This document shows positions 36,017 through 45,023 of a stretch of 57,397 nucleotides of DNA, piece by piece. The notes beneath the pieces are model-generated. The model worked only from the letters and a program-made list of their open reading frames with translations. It ran no database searches and was not told the DNA's origin. The first letter of the stretch is position 1, and each line of letters starts with the position of its first letter. This DNA comes from a candidate division KSB1 bacterium (GTDB taxonomy: Bacteria; Zhuqueibacterota; Zhuqueibacteria; Residuimicrobiales; Krinioviventaceae): positions 943,692 through 1,001,088 of the forward strand of contig JAXHMJ010000002.1 in NCBI GenBank assembly GCA_034521575.1. Reading direction: 5' to 3'. Made by a program: the position numbers and the translations under genes.

Positions 36017-36286
36017 TTACCGCCTTCCGCCTCCCTGTCTTTCTTTTCGGGGACGGGCTTCATTGACAGTAAGGGTTGATCCCTTCAAGTCCTTGCCGTT
36101 TAAACCATCGATCGCCGCCTGTCCATCTTTGTCAGAAGCCATCTCAACAAATGCAAAGCCCCGGGATTTGTTGGTGTATTTGTCTTTAATTACATTGACG
36201 GATGTAACCGGGCCAAAAGCCTCAAATACTTTTTTCAGATCATCCTCTGTAATATTTTCTGCCAAATTTCCGATATAAATATTCAT
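36017..36286 (-). CDS. RRM-type RNA-binding protein
   Basis: An 89-residue single RNA-recognition motif. RNP2 is MNIYIGNLAENI and RNP1 is KSRGFAFVEM, with aromatic residues in the RNA-contacting positions. The Gly/Arg-rich tail ends in RQGGGRR. This is the common bacterial RbpA-like protein of cyanobacteria and FCB bacteria, often cold-induced and used in RNA folding or turnover. AAAGGAAA precedes the ATG by 8 nt. It is monocistronic by context. Confidence 0.93.
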   Translation of the reverse strand: MNIYIGNLAENITEDDLKKVFEAFGPVTSVNVIKDKYTNKSRGFAFVEMASDKDGQAAIDGLNGKDLKGSTLTVNEARPRKERQGGGRR

Positions 36287-36384
36287 GTTCTATTTCCTTT
36301 CTGTTTAAAGTTTGCTGATGAATCATTGGTTCTTTGTAACGGTTTGTACATCAATCATCTTTTCTGATTTCTATGCAGCGAACT

Positions 36385-38028
36385 TTATTTCTCAGTCTGC
36401 AATTGCATTCGTGATAGAATACTGTCTTTAAAAAGCAGTTCTGTTTGTTCCTGTTGAAAGCGCTTTTGGGCTATAATTTCTTCATCAATATGCTTTATTA
36501 TGAACATTGACTGGCGATGAAAATGGATAAACATGGCTGAAAGACTGACAGCCGGTTCAATTGCCCGAGCGTTTTTCAAGAGAACTCTGAATAACATTTT
36601 ATAATAGGACCAAGCTGTTTGTCTGTCTTTGCCCAATTTGAGGCTCACCTTGATAAAGGCCATTCCTGTTTTCAACCATCTGAAAAATCCCGGTTTAAAT
36701 TTAGGAATCCATTCCAATTGAAAAGCGGTGGTGGTAACTCTATCAAAATAATTTTCCGGATCATAAATAAACTTTTCAATACAAAGGTAATCGTTCAGTA
36801 TATTGAGCCTGGGTCTGTCTGTCATAAAATTCAAACCGGTTGTAGTTTGATCAATTAATATCTGGTTTTCTTTCTCCGCAGAACTGTATTCAAACAATCT
36901 GCCCTGATTCATTAAGCGTTTTGACAATCTGGTGTTTGGCAGTGCGTATAAAAGCCCAAGCATGGCCATGGAGATACCTGAATCCTGTATACAACGAATC
37001 ATGTTATCAGCGATCTGATTGCTCTCCTGATCGAATCCAATAATAAAACCTGCATTAACAATCATACCATATGAAGAGATCGTTTTCACGACTGCACTTG
37101 TAGATTTATTTATATTTTCATTTTTATTCGCCATTATTAAAGCGCTTTCTTCCGGTGTTTCAATCCCTATGAAAACATATCTGAAATCCACATCACGCAT
37201 CATTTGCATCAGACTTTCATCGTCTACCAGATTGATTGAACATTCAGTTGAGAAATAGAATGGATAGCGGGTTTGTTCGGACCATTCCCTGATGTCAGTC
37301 AAAAGTTTTTTAACATTCTTTTTATGTCCAATGAAATTATCATCTACAATATCAATATGTCCACGATACCCCAAATTGTAAAGTGTCTGCAGTTCCAGTA
37401 AAACCTGCTCAGACGTCTTGGTTCTCGGATTTCTGCCAAACAATTCAACAATATTGCAAAACTCACAATGAAACGGGCAGCCTCTGGAATATTGAATGCC
37501 CATTTGTAAATAATCCCGAAATCGTATTAAATCAAAGCGGGGTACAACAGCCTCTGTCATATCGGCTTTTTCAATTGATTGGTATTGACCCCGATGCAAG
37601 CCTTTTTCCAGGTCAGCGATAAAAAGAGGAATGGTCACTTCCCCTTCTCCAAGCACAAGATAGTCGGCAGATTGATACAATTCAGGCTGAGAGGTCGGAT
37701 CCGGTCCACCTACCACAACAGGCAAATTAAACTGGTGGGCTCGGTCAATCAGGGATAACATGTTGGGTTGCTGAGGCAACATACCTCCGAGGCACACAAT
37801 ATCCGCCCATTCAAAGTGCTCATCAAGAACCGGTGTAATATTCGCATCCACAAGTTTAAAAATCCAGTGTTGCGGCAGCAATGCAGCCACGGTCAAGAGA
37901 CCCAACGGTGCGGAAGGATACTTGGCTCCAATAATTTTACACACATCCACATAGTTCCAAAAGCTGAATTCGGAAAATTCTGATTGTATAATCAGGCATT
38001 TGGACTTGTTTTCAATTAATTTTCTCAC
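36385..38028 (-). CDS. B12-binding radical SAM protein with DUF4070
   Basis: 547 residues. The N-terminal ~140 form a cobalamin-binding-type Rossmann domain (YPSAPLGLLTVAALLPQHW, DIVCLGGML, PVVVGGPDPTSQP, YLVLGEGEVTI). The radical SAM core follows with CPFHCEFCN, whose Cys are at about 184, 188 and 191, ligating the [4Fe-4S] cluster, then DIVDDNFIGHKKN and FIGIETP. The C-terminal region (~residues 370-520) matches DUF4070. Such enzymes often do methylations or rearrangements on hopanoids, tetrapyrroles or other lipids, but the substrate is unknown. A short helical region ends the protein. The next gene upstream encodes a pseudo-receiver. Confidence 0.88.
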   Translation of the reverse strand: MRKLIENKSKCLIIQSEFSEFSFWNYVDVCKIIGAKYPSAPLGLLTVAALLPQHWIFKLVDANITPVLDEHFEWADIVCLGGMLPQQPNMLSLIDRAHQFNLPVVVGGPDPTSQPELYQSADYLVLGEGEVTIPLFIADLEKGLHRGQYQSIEKADMTEAVVPRFDLIRFRDYLQMGIQYSRGCPFHCEFCNIVELFGRNPRTKTSEQVLLELQTLYNLGYRGHIDIVDDNFIGHKKNVKKLLTDIREWSEQTRYPFYFSTECSINLVDDESLMQMMRDVDFRYVFIGIETPEESALIMANKNENINKSTSAVVKTISSYGMIVNAGFIIGFDQESNQIADNMIRCIQDSGISMAMLGLLYALPNTRLSKRLMNQGRLFEYSSAEKENQILIDQTTTGLNFMTDRPRLNILNDYLCIEKFIYDPENYFDRVTTTAFQLEWIPKFKPGFFRWLKTGMAFIKVSLKLGKDRQTAWSYYKMLFRVLLKNARAIEPAVSLSAMFIHFHRQSMFIIKHIDEEIIAQKRFQQEQTELLFKDSILSRMQLQTEK

Positions 38029-38102
38029 GATTCAATTCTCATTCAAAGAAAATATTTCATTTTTTAAAATAAACAAAACCTGTCACCATTCCCGGTTTGC
38101 TA

Positions 38103-38453
38103 TCACAATCCACGAATAATATCTATAATGATCTGTTCAGAAGGCGCCTCGATACATTTTTTCTCTAAACCTGACTGATAAATGTAGAGCGCTTTACTTT
38201 CCAGAGTTAATATTAATATTCTCAACAGAGGGTGTTCCTCGATCAATTGACAGCAGATTCTGGGATTGCCGTTCGTTTTAAGGGGTGTGATAATCACCAC
38301 ATCCGCAGAGGTTATTCGCAGGGCAAATATGAGCTCAATAGGATCAATAACTTCACCCACAAGCTTCATATCCGGCTGGCGTTTAATCAGGTTTTGAATC
38401 ACTTCTGACAACAATTTGGGTCGGCTCGAAAGCATCACATTTATCTGAGGCAT
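38103..38453 (-). CDS. Degenerate receiver-like protein without phospho-acceptor Asp
   Basis: A 116-residue receiver-fold protein in the style of NarL-type regulators: INVMLSSRPKLLSEVIQNLI aligns with the usual beta1-alpha1, PDMKLVGEVIDPIELIFAL with beta2-alpha2, and ADVVIITPLK with beta3. At the position of the phosphorylated Asp stands Thr, and the acidic pair after beta1 reads Ser-Ser. The C-terminal LRILILTLES and YIYQSGLEKKCIE keep the fold. No output domain is attached. It lies 150 bp downstream of a NarL-type regulator gene, suggesting it may modulate that pathway without phosphorylation. It is a likely pseudo-receiver; the function is inference. Confidence 0.7.
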   Translation of the reverse strand: MPQINVMLSSRPKLLSEVIQNLIKRQPDMKLVGEVIDPIELIFALRITSADVVIITPLKTNGNPRICCQLIEEHPLLRILILTLESKALYIYQSGLEKKCIEAPSEQIIIDIIRGL

Positions 38454-38604
38454 GGCATTATCTCATTTAATCGTACGAACACAATGTCCACATAAATGTG
38501 CAGAAAGTCAATAGACCGAAAGGTTCAAAAAAGGTCTATAATAGGGACCAGTCCTCTGATGGATTGAATTGTTTTTTGGTGGGAAAAGTACTGGTACTTT
38601 GCTT

Positions 38605-39267
38605 TTATTTCAAGAGTTTTCTTTCACGGGCATATTGTACCGTTTCAAAGCGATTGTGCAGTTGCAGTTTATCAAGGATATTATGGATATGATTTTTTAC
38701 CGTTTGTGTTTCTATAAAAAGCCTGGCGGCGATTTCCTTGTTAGACAGACCTTCGGCGATTAGATTAACGACATCAATTTCGCGCAAAGTCAGTCTGACG
38801 GAATCGAATGGTATTTTTTCGTTGACTTTGCTTGTCAATTCTGCAATTCGGGAAAAGAGTGAAGCAGCCATCCGGGGTGAACAAAAAGCTTCATTATTGT
38901 GGACTGAACGAATGGTCTCGACAAGATGTTCAAATGGGGATTCTTTTAATATATAGCCGGTTGCACCGGCTTCGATACATGCCATGATTTCATCTGTCAG
39001 ATCAATCAACCCAAGAATAATCACTTTTATTTGCGGAAAATTTTTGTGAAGAATTTGAGTTACTTCCAGTCCGTCTTTTTCAGGCATACCGATATCAATA
39101 AGCGCCACTGCGGGTTGGGAGCTTTTAATAAGTTCCACAGCTTTAGAGCCGTTGGGCGCCGTCCCCACAATGATAAAATCATCCTGATCACCCAACATCG
39201 TCTCAAGGCCTTTAAGAAGCAGGGCATTATCATCTGCAATGAAAATGCGGATCGGTGTTTTATTCAT
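38605..39267 (-). CDS. NarL/LuxR-family response regulator
   Basis: About 220 residues from ATG 39267 (a TTG at 39276 is less likely). The receiver shows IFIADDNALLLKGLE with the acidic pair, phospho-acceptor Asp in ALIDIGMPEKDG, and Lys in GYILKESPF. The C-terminal LuxR-type HTH is LTLREIDVVNLIAEGLSNKE, then IAARLFIETQTVKNHIHNIL. All key residues are present. No histidine kinase gene is adjacent. The next genes downstream are the degenerate receiver and the B12-radical SAM protein, which may form its regulon. Confidence 0.9.
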   Translation of the reverse strand: MNKTPIRIFIADDNALLLKGLETMLGDQDDFIIVGTAPNGSKAVELIKSSQPAVALIDIGMPEKDGLEVTQILHKNFPQIKVIILGLIDLTDEIMACIEAGATGYILKESPFEHLVETIRSVHNNEAFCSPRMAASLFSRIAELTSKVNEKIPFDSVRLTLREIDVVNLIAEGLSNKEIAARLFIETQTVKNHIHNILDKLQLHNRFETVQYARERKLLK

Positions 39268-39581
39268 AATAGCCAATTTCGTGTGAAATACTTTTATCTA
39301 CCTGTCAATTAATAGAATATAATGATTCATACTTTGAAATCAAATCTATAATAGAACTTTCTGTTCCCCGGCCGCCGCAAAATGCGCGATTTTGCCTCAA
39401 AATGCTGTAATTTATTATTTTATATTTTAAATGCATGCCGAGTGAAATATTTTTCTGTAAAACATGTTACTTGGAATGTTCAGTAAAATTTACGGGTGGG
39501 ATGGTACAGCCCTGGTGTCTGTCGAGAATACGGGTACAGCCTGAGCGCTGTTTGAATTTACTGATCAAAGCACCCGAGTAA
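39268..39581. other. Intergenic region left of the repeat array
   Basis: A stretch of about 310 bp with no ORF of interest. It contains the motif GTACAGCC twice (about 39504 and 39535) with nearby direct-repeat character. It leads into the left inverted repeat of the array. Confidence 0.4.
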
Positions 39582-39606
39582 TCGAACAGTACTCTAGTAT
39601 GTACTG
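39582..39606 (+). repeat. Left inverted repeat bounding the array
   Basis: TCGAACAGTA, an 8-bp interruption (CTCTAGTA), then TGTACTG. Without the interruption this 17-mer is the exact complement of the sequence at 41183-41199. The tandem array begins immediately after it. Confidence 0.55.
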
Positions 39607-40800
39607 ATGGGGCGCTTTTTTGGGTTCGCATGGGTTCTATAGATATTTTGTCCCTACGGGACAGGTTTGTGAGGTGTCATGAATGAAGGGCATGTAAAGT
39701 TCAAATTACCCTTACAATGAAATATCGAGGTTACAAAACCTGGAATATTCAAATCCGGGAAACACTCGATATGCTGATTCTTCAATGATGCACAATCCCC
39801 GTCCCGGCAGGGACGGTATATCTATAGCAATATCCATCAAACGAAAACAGGCGTCCCGCAGGGACGCAATAAGACCAATTTTAATCAGGGTGTGAAAAAC
39901 CCTTTCCAGAACATCCCGGAATCAATCGTTTGCAGCCTTGACTGCCTTTTCCGGCCTATGACACCCCTGACGGGGTGCTTTTTTTGGGTTCGCATGGGTT
40001 CTATAAATATTTTGTCCCTACGGGACAGGCTCCCGATAGTCGGGACAGGTTTATGAGGTATCATGAATGAAGGGCATGTAAAGCTCAAATTACCCTTACA
40101 ATGAAATATCGAGGTTACAAAACCTGGAATATTCAAATCCGGGAAACACTCGATATGCTGATTCTTCAATGATGCACAATCCCCGTCCCGGTAGGGACGG
40201 TATATCTATAGCAATATCCATCAAACGAAAACAGGCGTCCCGTAGGGACGCAATAAGACCAATTTTAATCAGGGTGTGAAAAACCCTTTCCAGAACATCC
40301 CGGAATCAATCATTCGCAGCATTGACTGGCGGTTCCGGCCTATGGCGCCCCTGAAGGGGTGCTTTTTTTGGGTTCGCATGGGTTCTATAAATATTTTGTC
40401 CCTACGGGACAGCTTCCCGATAACCGGGACAGATTTATGAGGTATCATGAATGAAGGGCATGTAAAGTTCAAATTACCCTTACAATGAAATATCGAGGTT
40501 ACAAAACCTGGGATATTCAAATCCGGGAAACACTCGATATGCTGAATCTTCAATGCTGCACAATCCTCGTCCCGGAAGGGGCGGTATATCTATAGCAATA
40601 TCCATCAAACGAAAACAGGCGTCCCGGAGGGACGCAATAAGACCAATTTTAATCAGGGTGTGAAAAACCCTTTCCAGAACATCCCGGAATCAATCGTTTG
40701 CAGCCTTGACTGCCTTTTCCGGCCTATGGCACCCCTGACGGGGTGCTTTTTTTGGGTTCGCATGGGTTCTATAGATATTTTGTCCCTACGGGACAGGTTG
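39607..40800. repeat. Tandem array of palindrome-rich ~384-bp units
   Basis: Three near-identical units start at GGGTTCGCATGGG at 39622, 39986 and 40370, and a truncated fourth starts at 40754. Periods are 364, 384 and 384; the first unit lacks a 20-bp insert. Each unit holds several small palindromes: TGTCCCTACGGGACA; a TCCCGATA..CGGGA insert in units 2 and 3; CCGTCCCGGCAGGGACGG; and GCGTCCCGCAGGGACGC, whose central loop base is C, T or G in units 1 to 3 while the stem is unchanged. Each unit ends in a hairpin with seven T (39962-39985, 40345-40369, 40729-40753). The palindromes resemble REP-type elements. No transposase of the REP-associated type is in the window. Confidence 0.85.
40729..40753 (+). 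terminator. Terminator-like hairpin at unit end (copy 3 of 3)
   Basis: GCACCCC, loop TGAC, GGGGTGC, then seven T. Copies sit at 39962-39985 (6-bp stem) and 40345-40369. In the latter, A-to-G on the 5' arm makes a G-T wobble, so pairing is kept. The form is that of a rho-independent terminator on the plus strand, repeated once per unit. Confidence 0.55.
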
Positions 40801-41182
40801 GGTGATACCGGGATTGAATGCAACAATGGAGCGTAGCCGCACCGCTCGCTCTGCGCCCAAATTTTATGGACTGGGCGCTGCTTTTGTTCAAAAGCTGTGC
40901 AATGCAGAGCATTGCCATTGCATATGGATGGGCTGATTGTCATTTGACAGGCATCACGAGCTGGAGGATCGTGACGAGATTAAAAAATGTCTCCCACCCT
41001 TTTAAATACATTTTTGCTCTCTCCAGCGGCTTTGATTCTGAATCGAAAAATAACTGCCCGTAGCCGCCCGTCCGGTTTCGCCGGTCGATATTGATTTCGT
41101 AAACAAGTTGCAAACAAGGTGTGATAAAGCCATTTATAAGTTATTGTATATCATTAATATAAATCAAATTTTAAAAGTACTG
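40801..41182. other. Non-coding tail of the array region
   Basis: A stretch of 382 bp after the truncated fourth unit. A plus-strand open frame here shows no family pattern. A short GC-rich palindrome (CCGTCCGGTTTCGCCGG-like, about 41067-41086) and the perfect 12-bp palindrome GTACTGCAGTAC (41177-41188) are the only structure seen. Confidence 0.45.
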
Positions 41183-41199
41183 CAGTACATACTGTTCGA
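41183..41199 (-). repeat. Right inverted repeat bounding the array
   Basis: CAGTACATACTGTTCGA, complementary to the left repeat at 39582-39606 apart from an 8-bp interruption there. It overlaps the palindrome GTACTGCAGTAC (41177-41188) and lies about 20 bp from the stop of the GrpB-like gene. Confidence 0.55.
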
Positions 41200-41220
41200 G
41201 ATCAAACCGTCCGGCAGACA

Positions 41221-41775
41221 CTATTTCCACGGTTGTTCAAGAATCGCCTTGATAAATTCGCTTTTCGCATCTGTATAAGCGTCGCGGTCATGTTTGTATT
41301 GTGCAGCCAGTTTCTCCTTGAGACGGGCATAATCGTTGGCAATCGGGGGATGTGCAATCAGAATGTCCCGGAATCGTAATTCATCCCACTCACCGGGATA
41401 GCGCACCTGTACGTGGAACGGCTGGCCCTGATAACCCGCCGGAGTATAGCCTTTGACGCACAGGAGGTGCGGCGGTGGATTCTCAAGTTTGCGGATAATG
41501 TCATATCCCAGATCCTGCATCATGTCGGTCACTCTTTTCACATCGCAGTCACGGGTGATTTGCAGCAGAATATCAATGACCGGCTTTGCGCGCAATCCGG
41601 GCACAGACGTGCTGCCGATATGATCGATGCAGTGAATAGGCTCACCGAATCTCGCCCGGACACGGGCGCATTCCTGTTCATACAAAAGCCGCCAATTCGG
41701 ATTCGGTTCGGCAATTTCGACCGGAAACAGTCTGCCCAGTTCTTTGGAATTCATATTGTGCAAAGATTGATGCAT
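41221..41775 (-). CDS. GrpB-like nucleotidyltransferase-fold protein (UPF0157)
   Basis: A 184-residue GrpB/UPF0157 protein. The landmarks are the VEIAEPNPNWRLLYEQE start, then HCIDHIGSTSVPGLRAKPVIDILL, the nucleotidyltransferase-like G-S-T-S plus D-x-L pattern, then HVQVRYPGEWDELRFRD and ARLKEKLAAQYKHDRDAYTDAK. Some family members are fused to dephospho-CoA kinase (CoaE), but the biochemical role of stand-alone forms is unclear. Length is normal. It lies between the repeat array and the Trk genes on the same strand, 100 bp downstream of trkH, and may be transcribed with them. Confidence 0.88.
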   Translation of the reverse strand: MHQSLHNMNSKELGRLFPVEIAEPNPNWRLLYEQECARVRARFGEPIHCIDHIGSTSVPGLRAKPVIDILLQITRDCDVKRVTDMMQDLGYDIIRKLENPPPHLLCVKGYTPAGYQGQPFHVQVRYPGEWDELRFRDILIAHPPIANDYARLKEKLAAQYKHDRDAYTDAKSEFIKAILEQPWK

Positions 41776-41873
41776 TTAGGTTCTCTTTAAAATAAACAAC
41801 TCTATGTTTTGGGATAAGGAGTTTGAGATAATTGTTACAGGGTATAAGGTATGTGGTTCGAGGTCCGGGATAA

Positions 41874-43328
41874 TCATTGCTGCCAGAACTCTCTGGTGAA
41901 CAATACCAGCACGGTGTACAGCTCCAGCCGACCGATCATCATGGCGAATGACAAAATCCATTTTATAGTGTCCGGAAAAAACTGGTAATTGAGTGTCGGA
42001 CCGATTTTACCGAAACCGGGGCCGATATTGCCCAGCGTGACCAGAGCGGTGGAAAATGAGGTCAACAGATCATTGTCGGCGGCAGCCACGGCCAGAGTGA
42101 TGAGCAGCAGGATAAAGATATAGAGAACAAAAAAACCGATCACCGGATAAAAATATTTTTTCGCCAGGATTTCGCCGTCAATACGGATTCGGAAAATTCC
42201 GCGCGGATGGATCATGTGTTTCATTTCGTTCATAGCCAGTTTGATCAGCGAGAACACGCGGATCACCTTAATGCCGCCGCCGGTGGATCCGGAACAGCCG
42301 CCGATAAACATGAGAAAAAAGAGCGCCCCTTTCGCCAGAGCCGGCCAGGCGGCAAAATCCGCAGTGGCGTAACCGGTCGTGGTGAGAATGGACGCGGACT
42401 GGAACGCGGCATAGCGCAGACTCTCCCCCGCTCCGGTATACACCGTCCCGTACAATGAAATCGCAACGACAGCGGAAGCGATGACAAAGATGGACAGATA
42501 CACTTTAAGCTCGCTGCTGCGCAGCACCTGATCAAAACGTCCTGTGACGGCTCGGAAATACAAACCGAAATTGATCCCGGCCAGGATCATAAATACAGTG
42601 ACCACAATCTGAATATAAGCGGAGGAATAATATCCGACACTGGCATTTTTCGGCGAAAATCCGCCGGTGGCCAGGGTGCCGAACGTGTGCGTCAGGGCTT
42701 CGAACAGAGACATGCCGCCGAACATGAGCAGCAGGGTTTCCAGCACTGTAAGCGAGAGATACAGCATCCACAGGGTTTTGGCAGTCTGAGTGATGCGCGG
42801 CATGGTCTTGTCAAGCATAGGACCGGGTGCTTCGGCTTTGAGCAGATGCACACCGCCGATCCCGAGGATCGGCAGCAGCGCCACCGTGAGCACCACGATC
42901 CCCATACCGCCCAACCAGTGAGTCAGGGAGCGCCAGAACAAAAGACTGTACGGCAGGGATTCGATATCGGTCAGAATCGAGGCTCCGGTCGTGCTGAAAC
43001 CGGACATGGCTTCGAAAAACGCATCAGTGAACGACGGGATAGCGCCGGAAATGACAAACGGCAGACATCCGACCAGCGAAGCGGTTATCCAGCTGAGACT
43101 GACAAATAAAAATCCATCTTTAACAGACAGTTCTTCTATCTTGAAAGCGCTGGACAACATCAGAAACAACCCGGATAGCACAGCGGTCCCGGCAAGGGGA
43201 ATCAAAAACGCCGAGAGCGTCTGATATTCTTTATAAAACAAAGCGACCAGCACCGGTAACAGCATAAAAGCGCACAGAATTAGCGTCAGGAGCGCAATGA
43301 TCCGCAGAACCTGCATAAGATTGAGCAC
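41874..43328 (-). CDS. trkH: Potassium uptake protein TrkH
   Basis: A 484-residue membrane subunit of the Trk/Ktr K+ uptake system. Four pore loops with the selectivity-filter pattern are visible: SGFSTTGASILTD, GTLATGGFSPKN, ILTTTGYATADF and TLGNIGPGFG. Hydrophobic segments flank each. The motif GGCSGSTGGGIKVIRV lies between the third and fourth repeats, where TrkH has its gating loop. It works with the NAD-binding TrkA encoded immediately upstream (ATG 43328, 2 bp after the trkA stop). No lesion is seen. Confidence 0.93.
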   Translation of the reverse strand: MLNLMQVLRIIALLTLILCAFMLLPVLVALFYKEYQTLSAFLIPLAGTAVLSGLFLMLSSAFKIEELSVKDGFLFVSLSWITASLVGCLPFVISGAIPSFTDAFFEAMSGFSTTGASILTDIESLPYSLLFWRSLTHWLGGMGIVVLTVALLPILGIGGVHLLKAEAPGPMLDKTMPRITQTAKTLWMLYLSLTVLETLLLMFGGMSLFEALTHTFGTLATGGFSPKNASVGYYSSAYIQIVVTVFMILAGINFGLYFRAVTGRFDQVLRSSELKVYLSIFVIASAVVAISLYGTVYTGAGESLRYAAFQSASILTTTGYATADFAAWPALAKGALFFLMFIGGCSGSTGGGIKVIRVFSLIKLAMNEMKHMIHPRGIFRIRIDGEILAKKYFYPVIGFFVLYIFILLLITLAVAAADNDLLTSFSTALVTLGNIGPGFGKIGPTLNYQFFPDTIKWILSFAMMIGRLELYTVLVLFTREFWQQ

Positions 43329-43330
43329 GT

Positions 43331-44737
43331 CTATTTCTCCGCAAACAGTTTGTTCAGGCGTGCCACCGACTCTTCTTTGCTCATCACAATCAGATCATCG
43401 CCTGACTCGATTATAAAACCACCATCCGGTATTGTATTTTTTCCGTCACGGGTCACAGCCAGAATCAGAGACCGGGCGGGCAGGTGAATATCGCGAACGC
43501 GTTTTCCGGCAATTCTGCTTTTTTCCTTGACAAAAGTCTCAATCACATCGACTTCGGTGTCTGCGATACTGTGTACACTCTTGAACACGCCGGTCTGAAT
43601 GTGTTTAAAAATAGGATCGATAATACTATTTTTAGGACTGACAACCACATCGATCCCCAGACGGATGGCCATATTAATATAATTCAGATTATTTGCGACA
43701 CTGATGGCGCGTTTAACCCCCATTTTTTTAGCATAAAGCGCAGACAGTACATTCAGTTCGTGACGATCAGTGGCTGTGATGATCAGGTCATAACGACCCA
43801 GATTTTCTTCTTTGAACAAAGATTCATCCGAGATATCCGCATTGATGATCATGGACGAGGGAAAATCCTTGACCAGCGATTTACACTTTTCATAGTCACG
43901 TTCAATGATTTTGATCGAGCGCACTTCACGTTGTTTGACGGTTTGGCCGTTTGGCCTGACGATTCGGTTGAGCACGGAACTCGCCGGTGATTCCGCATTC
44001 ATAAAATGAGCGGCGACCTGACGGCCGATCTTGCCGCCGCCGATGATGAGAATATCGCGGATGCCGGTCTTGACCACGCCGATTTCATCAAAGATGGTTT
44101 CAATATCCCCGGCAGAAGCCAGAATATAAAGATTGTCCTCGTGTTTCACCTGAGTATCACCGGTGGGCACAATAAATCGATCATGACGCACAATGCCGGC
44201 AACAAGAAAATCATAGGGCATCTGTTCCTTGATATCGCTGATACTGCGGCCCAAAAACGGGGAATCCGCCGTGATTAACAGATTGCGCATACGCAGTCTG
44301 CCGCTGATAAAACTGAACACATCACTGTATGCGCCGTGCTCCACCGCATGAATGATCTTTTCCGCGGCTTCGGCCTGGGGATTGACCACCAGATCTATAG
44401 AACGGAGATTTTGCTTCAGCCGCTCGGTGCTGGCGTAATCAAGATTTTTCACCCGGGCGATCTTGTAGGGCCCCTGATCCGCCAGTTCGCAGCAGATCAG
44501 ATTAACGGAATCATCATTGGTCATACTGATAAAATAATCCGCATCGCTGATTCCGGCCTGGCGAAGCACTTTTATATTGTTACCTTCGTCATTGATCACC
44601 AGGCAGTCCAGATGGTTCGACAGATATTCAGCACGTACCTGATCGCTTTCGATCAGCACCACATTGGCGTCAATTTCAACAAGTTTTTTGGCGATCTGAA
44701 ATCCCACGATCCCGCCGCCGACAATAACAGCTTTCAT
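43331..44737 (-). CDS. trkA: Trk system potassium regulator TrkA
   Basis: About 468 residues from ATG 44737; a GTG four codons earlier is possible. It is the full two-repeat form: TrkA_N Rossmann domain (MKAVIVGGGIVGFQIAKKLV), TrkA_C, second TrkA_N (DILIIGGGKIGRQVAAHF) and second TrkA_C. The acidic residue after each beta2 (VVLIESD, IKIIERD) fits NAD(H) binding. It is a cytoplasmic gating ring for TrkH, responding to NADH and ATP. It precedes trkH by 2 bp, so the two are an operon. In a genome with Rex this is another NADH-responsive element, though the link is only thematic. Confidence 0.93.
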   Translation of the reverse strand: MKAVIVGGGIVGFQIAKKLVEIDANVVLIESDQVRAEYLSNHLDCLVINDEGNNIKVLRQAGISDADYFISMTNDDSVNLICCELADQGPYKIARVKNLDYASTERLKQNLRSIDLVVNPQAEAAEKIIHAVEHGAYSDVFSFISGRLRMRNLLITADSPFLGRSISDIKEQMPYDFLVAGIVRHDRFIVPTGDTQVKHEDNLYILASAGDIETIFDEIGVVKTGIRDILIIGGGKIGRQVAAHFMNAESPASSVLNRIVRPNGQTVKQREVRSIKIIERDYEKCKSLVKDFPSSMIINADISDESLFKEENLGRYDLIITATDRHELNVLSALYAKKMGVKRAISVANNLNYINMAIRLGIDVVVSPKNSIIDPIFKHIQTGVFKSVHSIADTEVDVIETFVKEKSRIAGKRVRDIHLPARSLILAVTRDGKNTIPDGGFIIESGDDLIVMSKEESVARLNKLFAEK

Positions 44738-44749
44738 TTCTATTCGCAC

Positions 44750-45023
44750 CTGTTTTTAAACGCAAAACGTGAATATAATGCTCCTGACTGTGATAATCAA
44801 GGACTATTCCGGTGAAAATGTTAAATACGGACTATATCGATAAAATAGGCCTGGACAGGATCGTCCGGATCAACAGGATTTAATTGATTTTCTGGATATC
44901 CTGTGCATTCCGTCATATCCTGCCTGTTTGATTATAAAAAACGCTCTGCAATACCCGTTTGCATTCTACTGTTAATTGTTGTAATTTGTTTTGATTTTTA
45001 AACAGTCAAAAGGAAAACCGAAT
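44750..45023. other. Divergent intergenic region trkA / rsgA
   Basis: A 274-bp spacer. The right end has AAAAGGAAAA, the ribosome-binding site of rsgA. A direct-repeat-like patch is seen at 44849-44915 (GATCGTCCGGATCAACAGGATT, then CTGGATATCCTG), typical of neutral intergenic debris. No promoter was called. Confidence 0.35.

Noticed and set aside
35842-36063. 73-codon minus-strand ORF overlapping the RRM gene end
   Set aside because: Out of frame with the RRM protein and shows no conserved pattern; likely chance.
39607-40800. CRISPR array
   Set aside because: Units are ~384 bp, nearly identical throughout, with no short repeat/variable spacer alternation and no cas genes.
39885-40943. Three similar minus-strand ORFs of 94-96 codons in the repeat array
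   Set aside because: They arise from the repeat unit itself, run through its palindromes, lack ribosome-binding sites and show no family pattern; treated as spurious.
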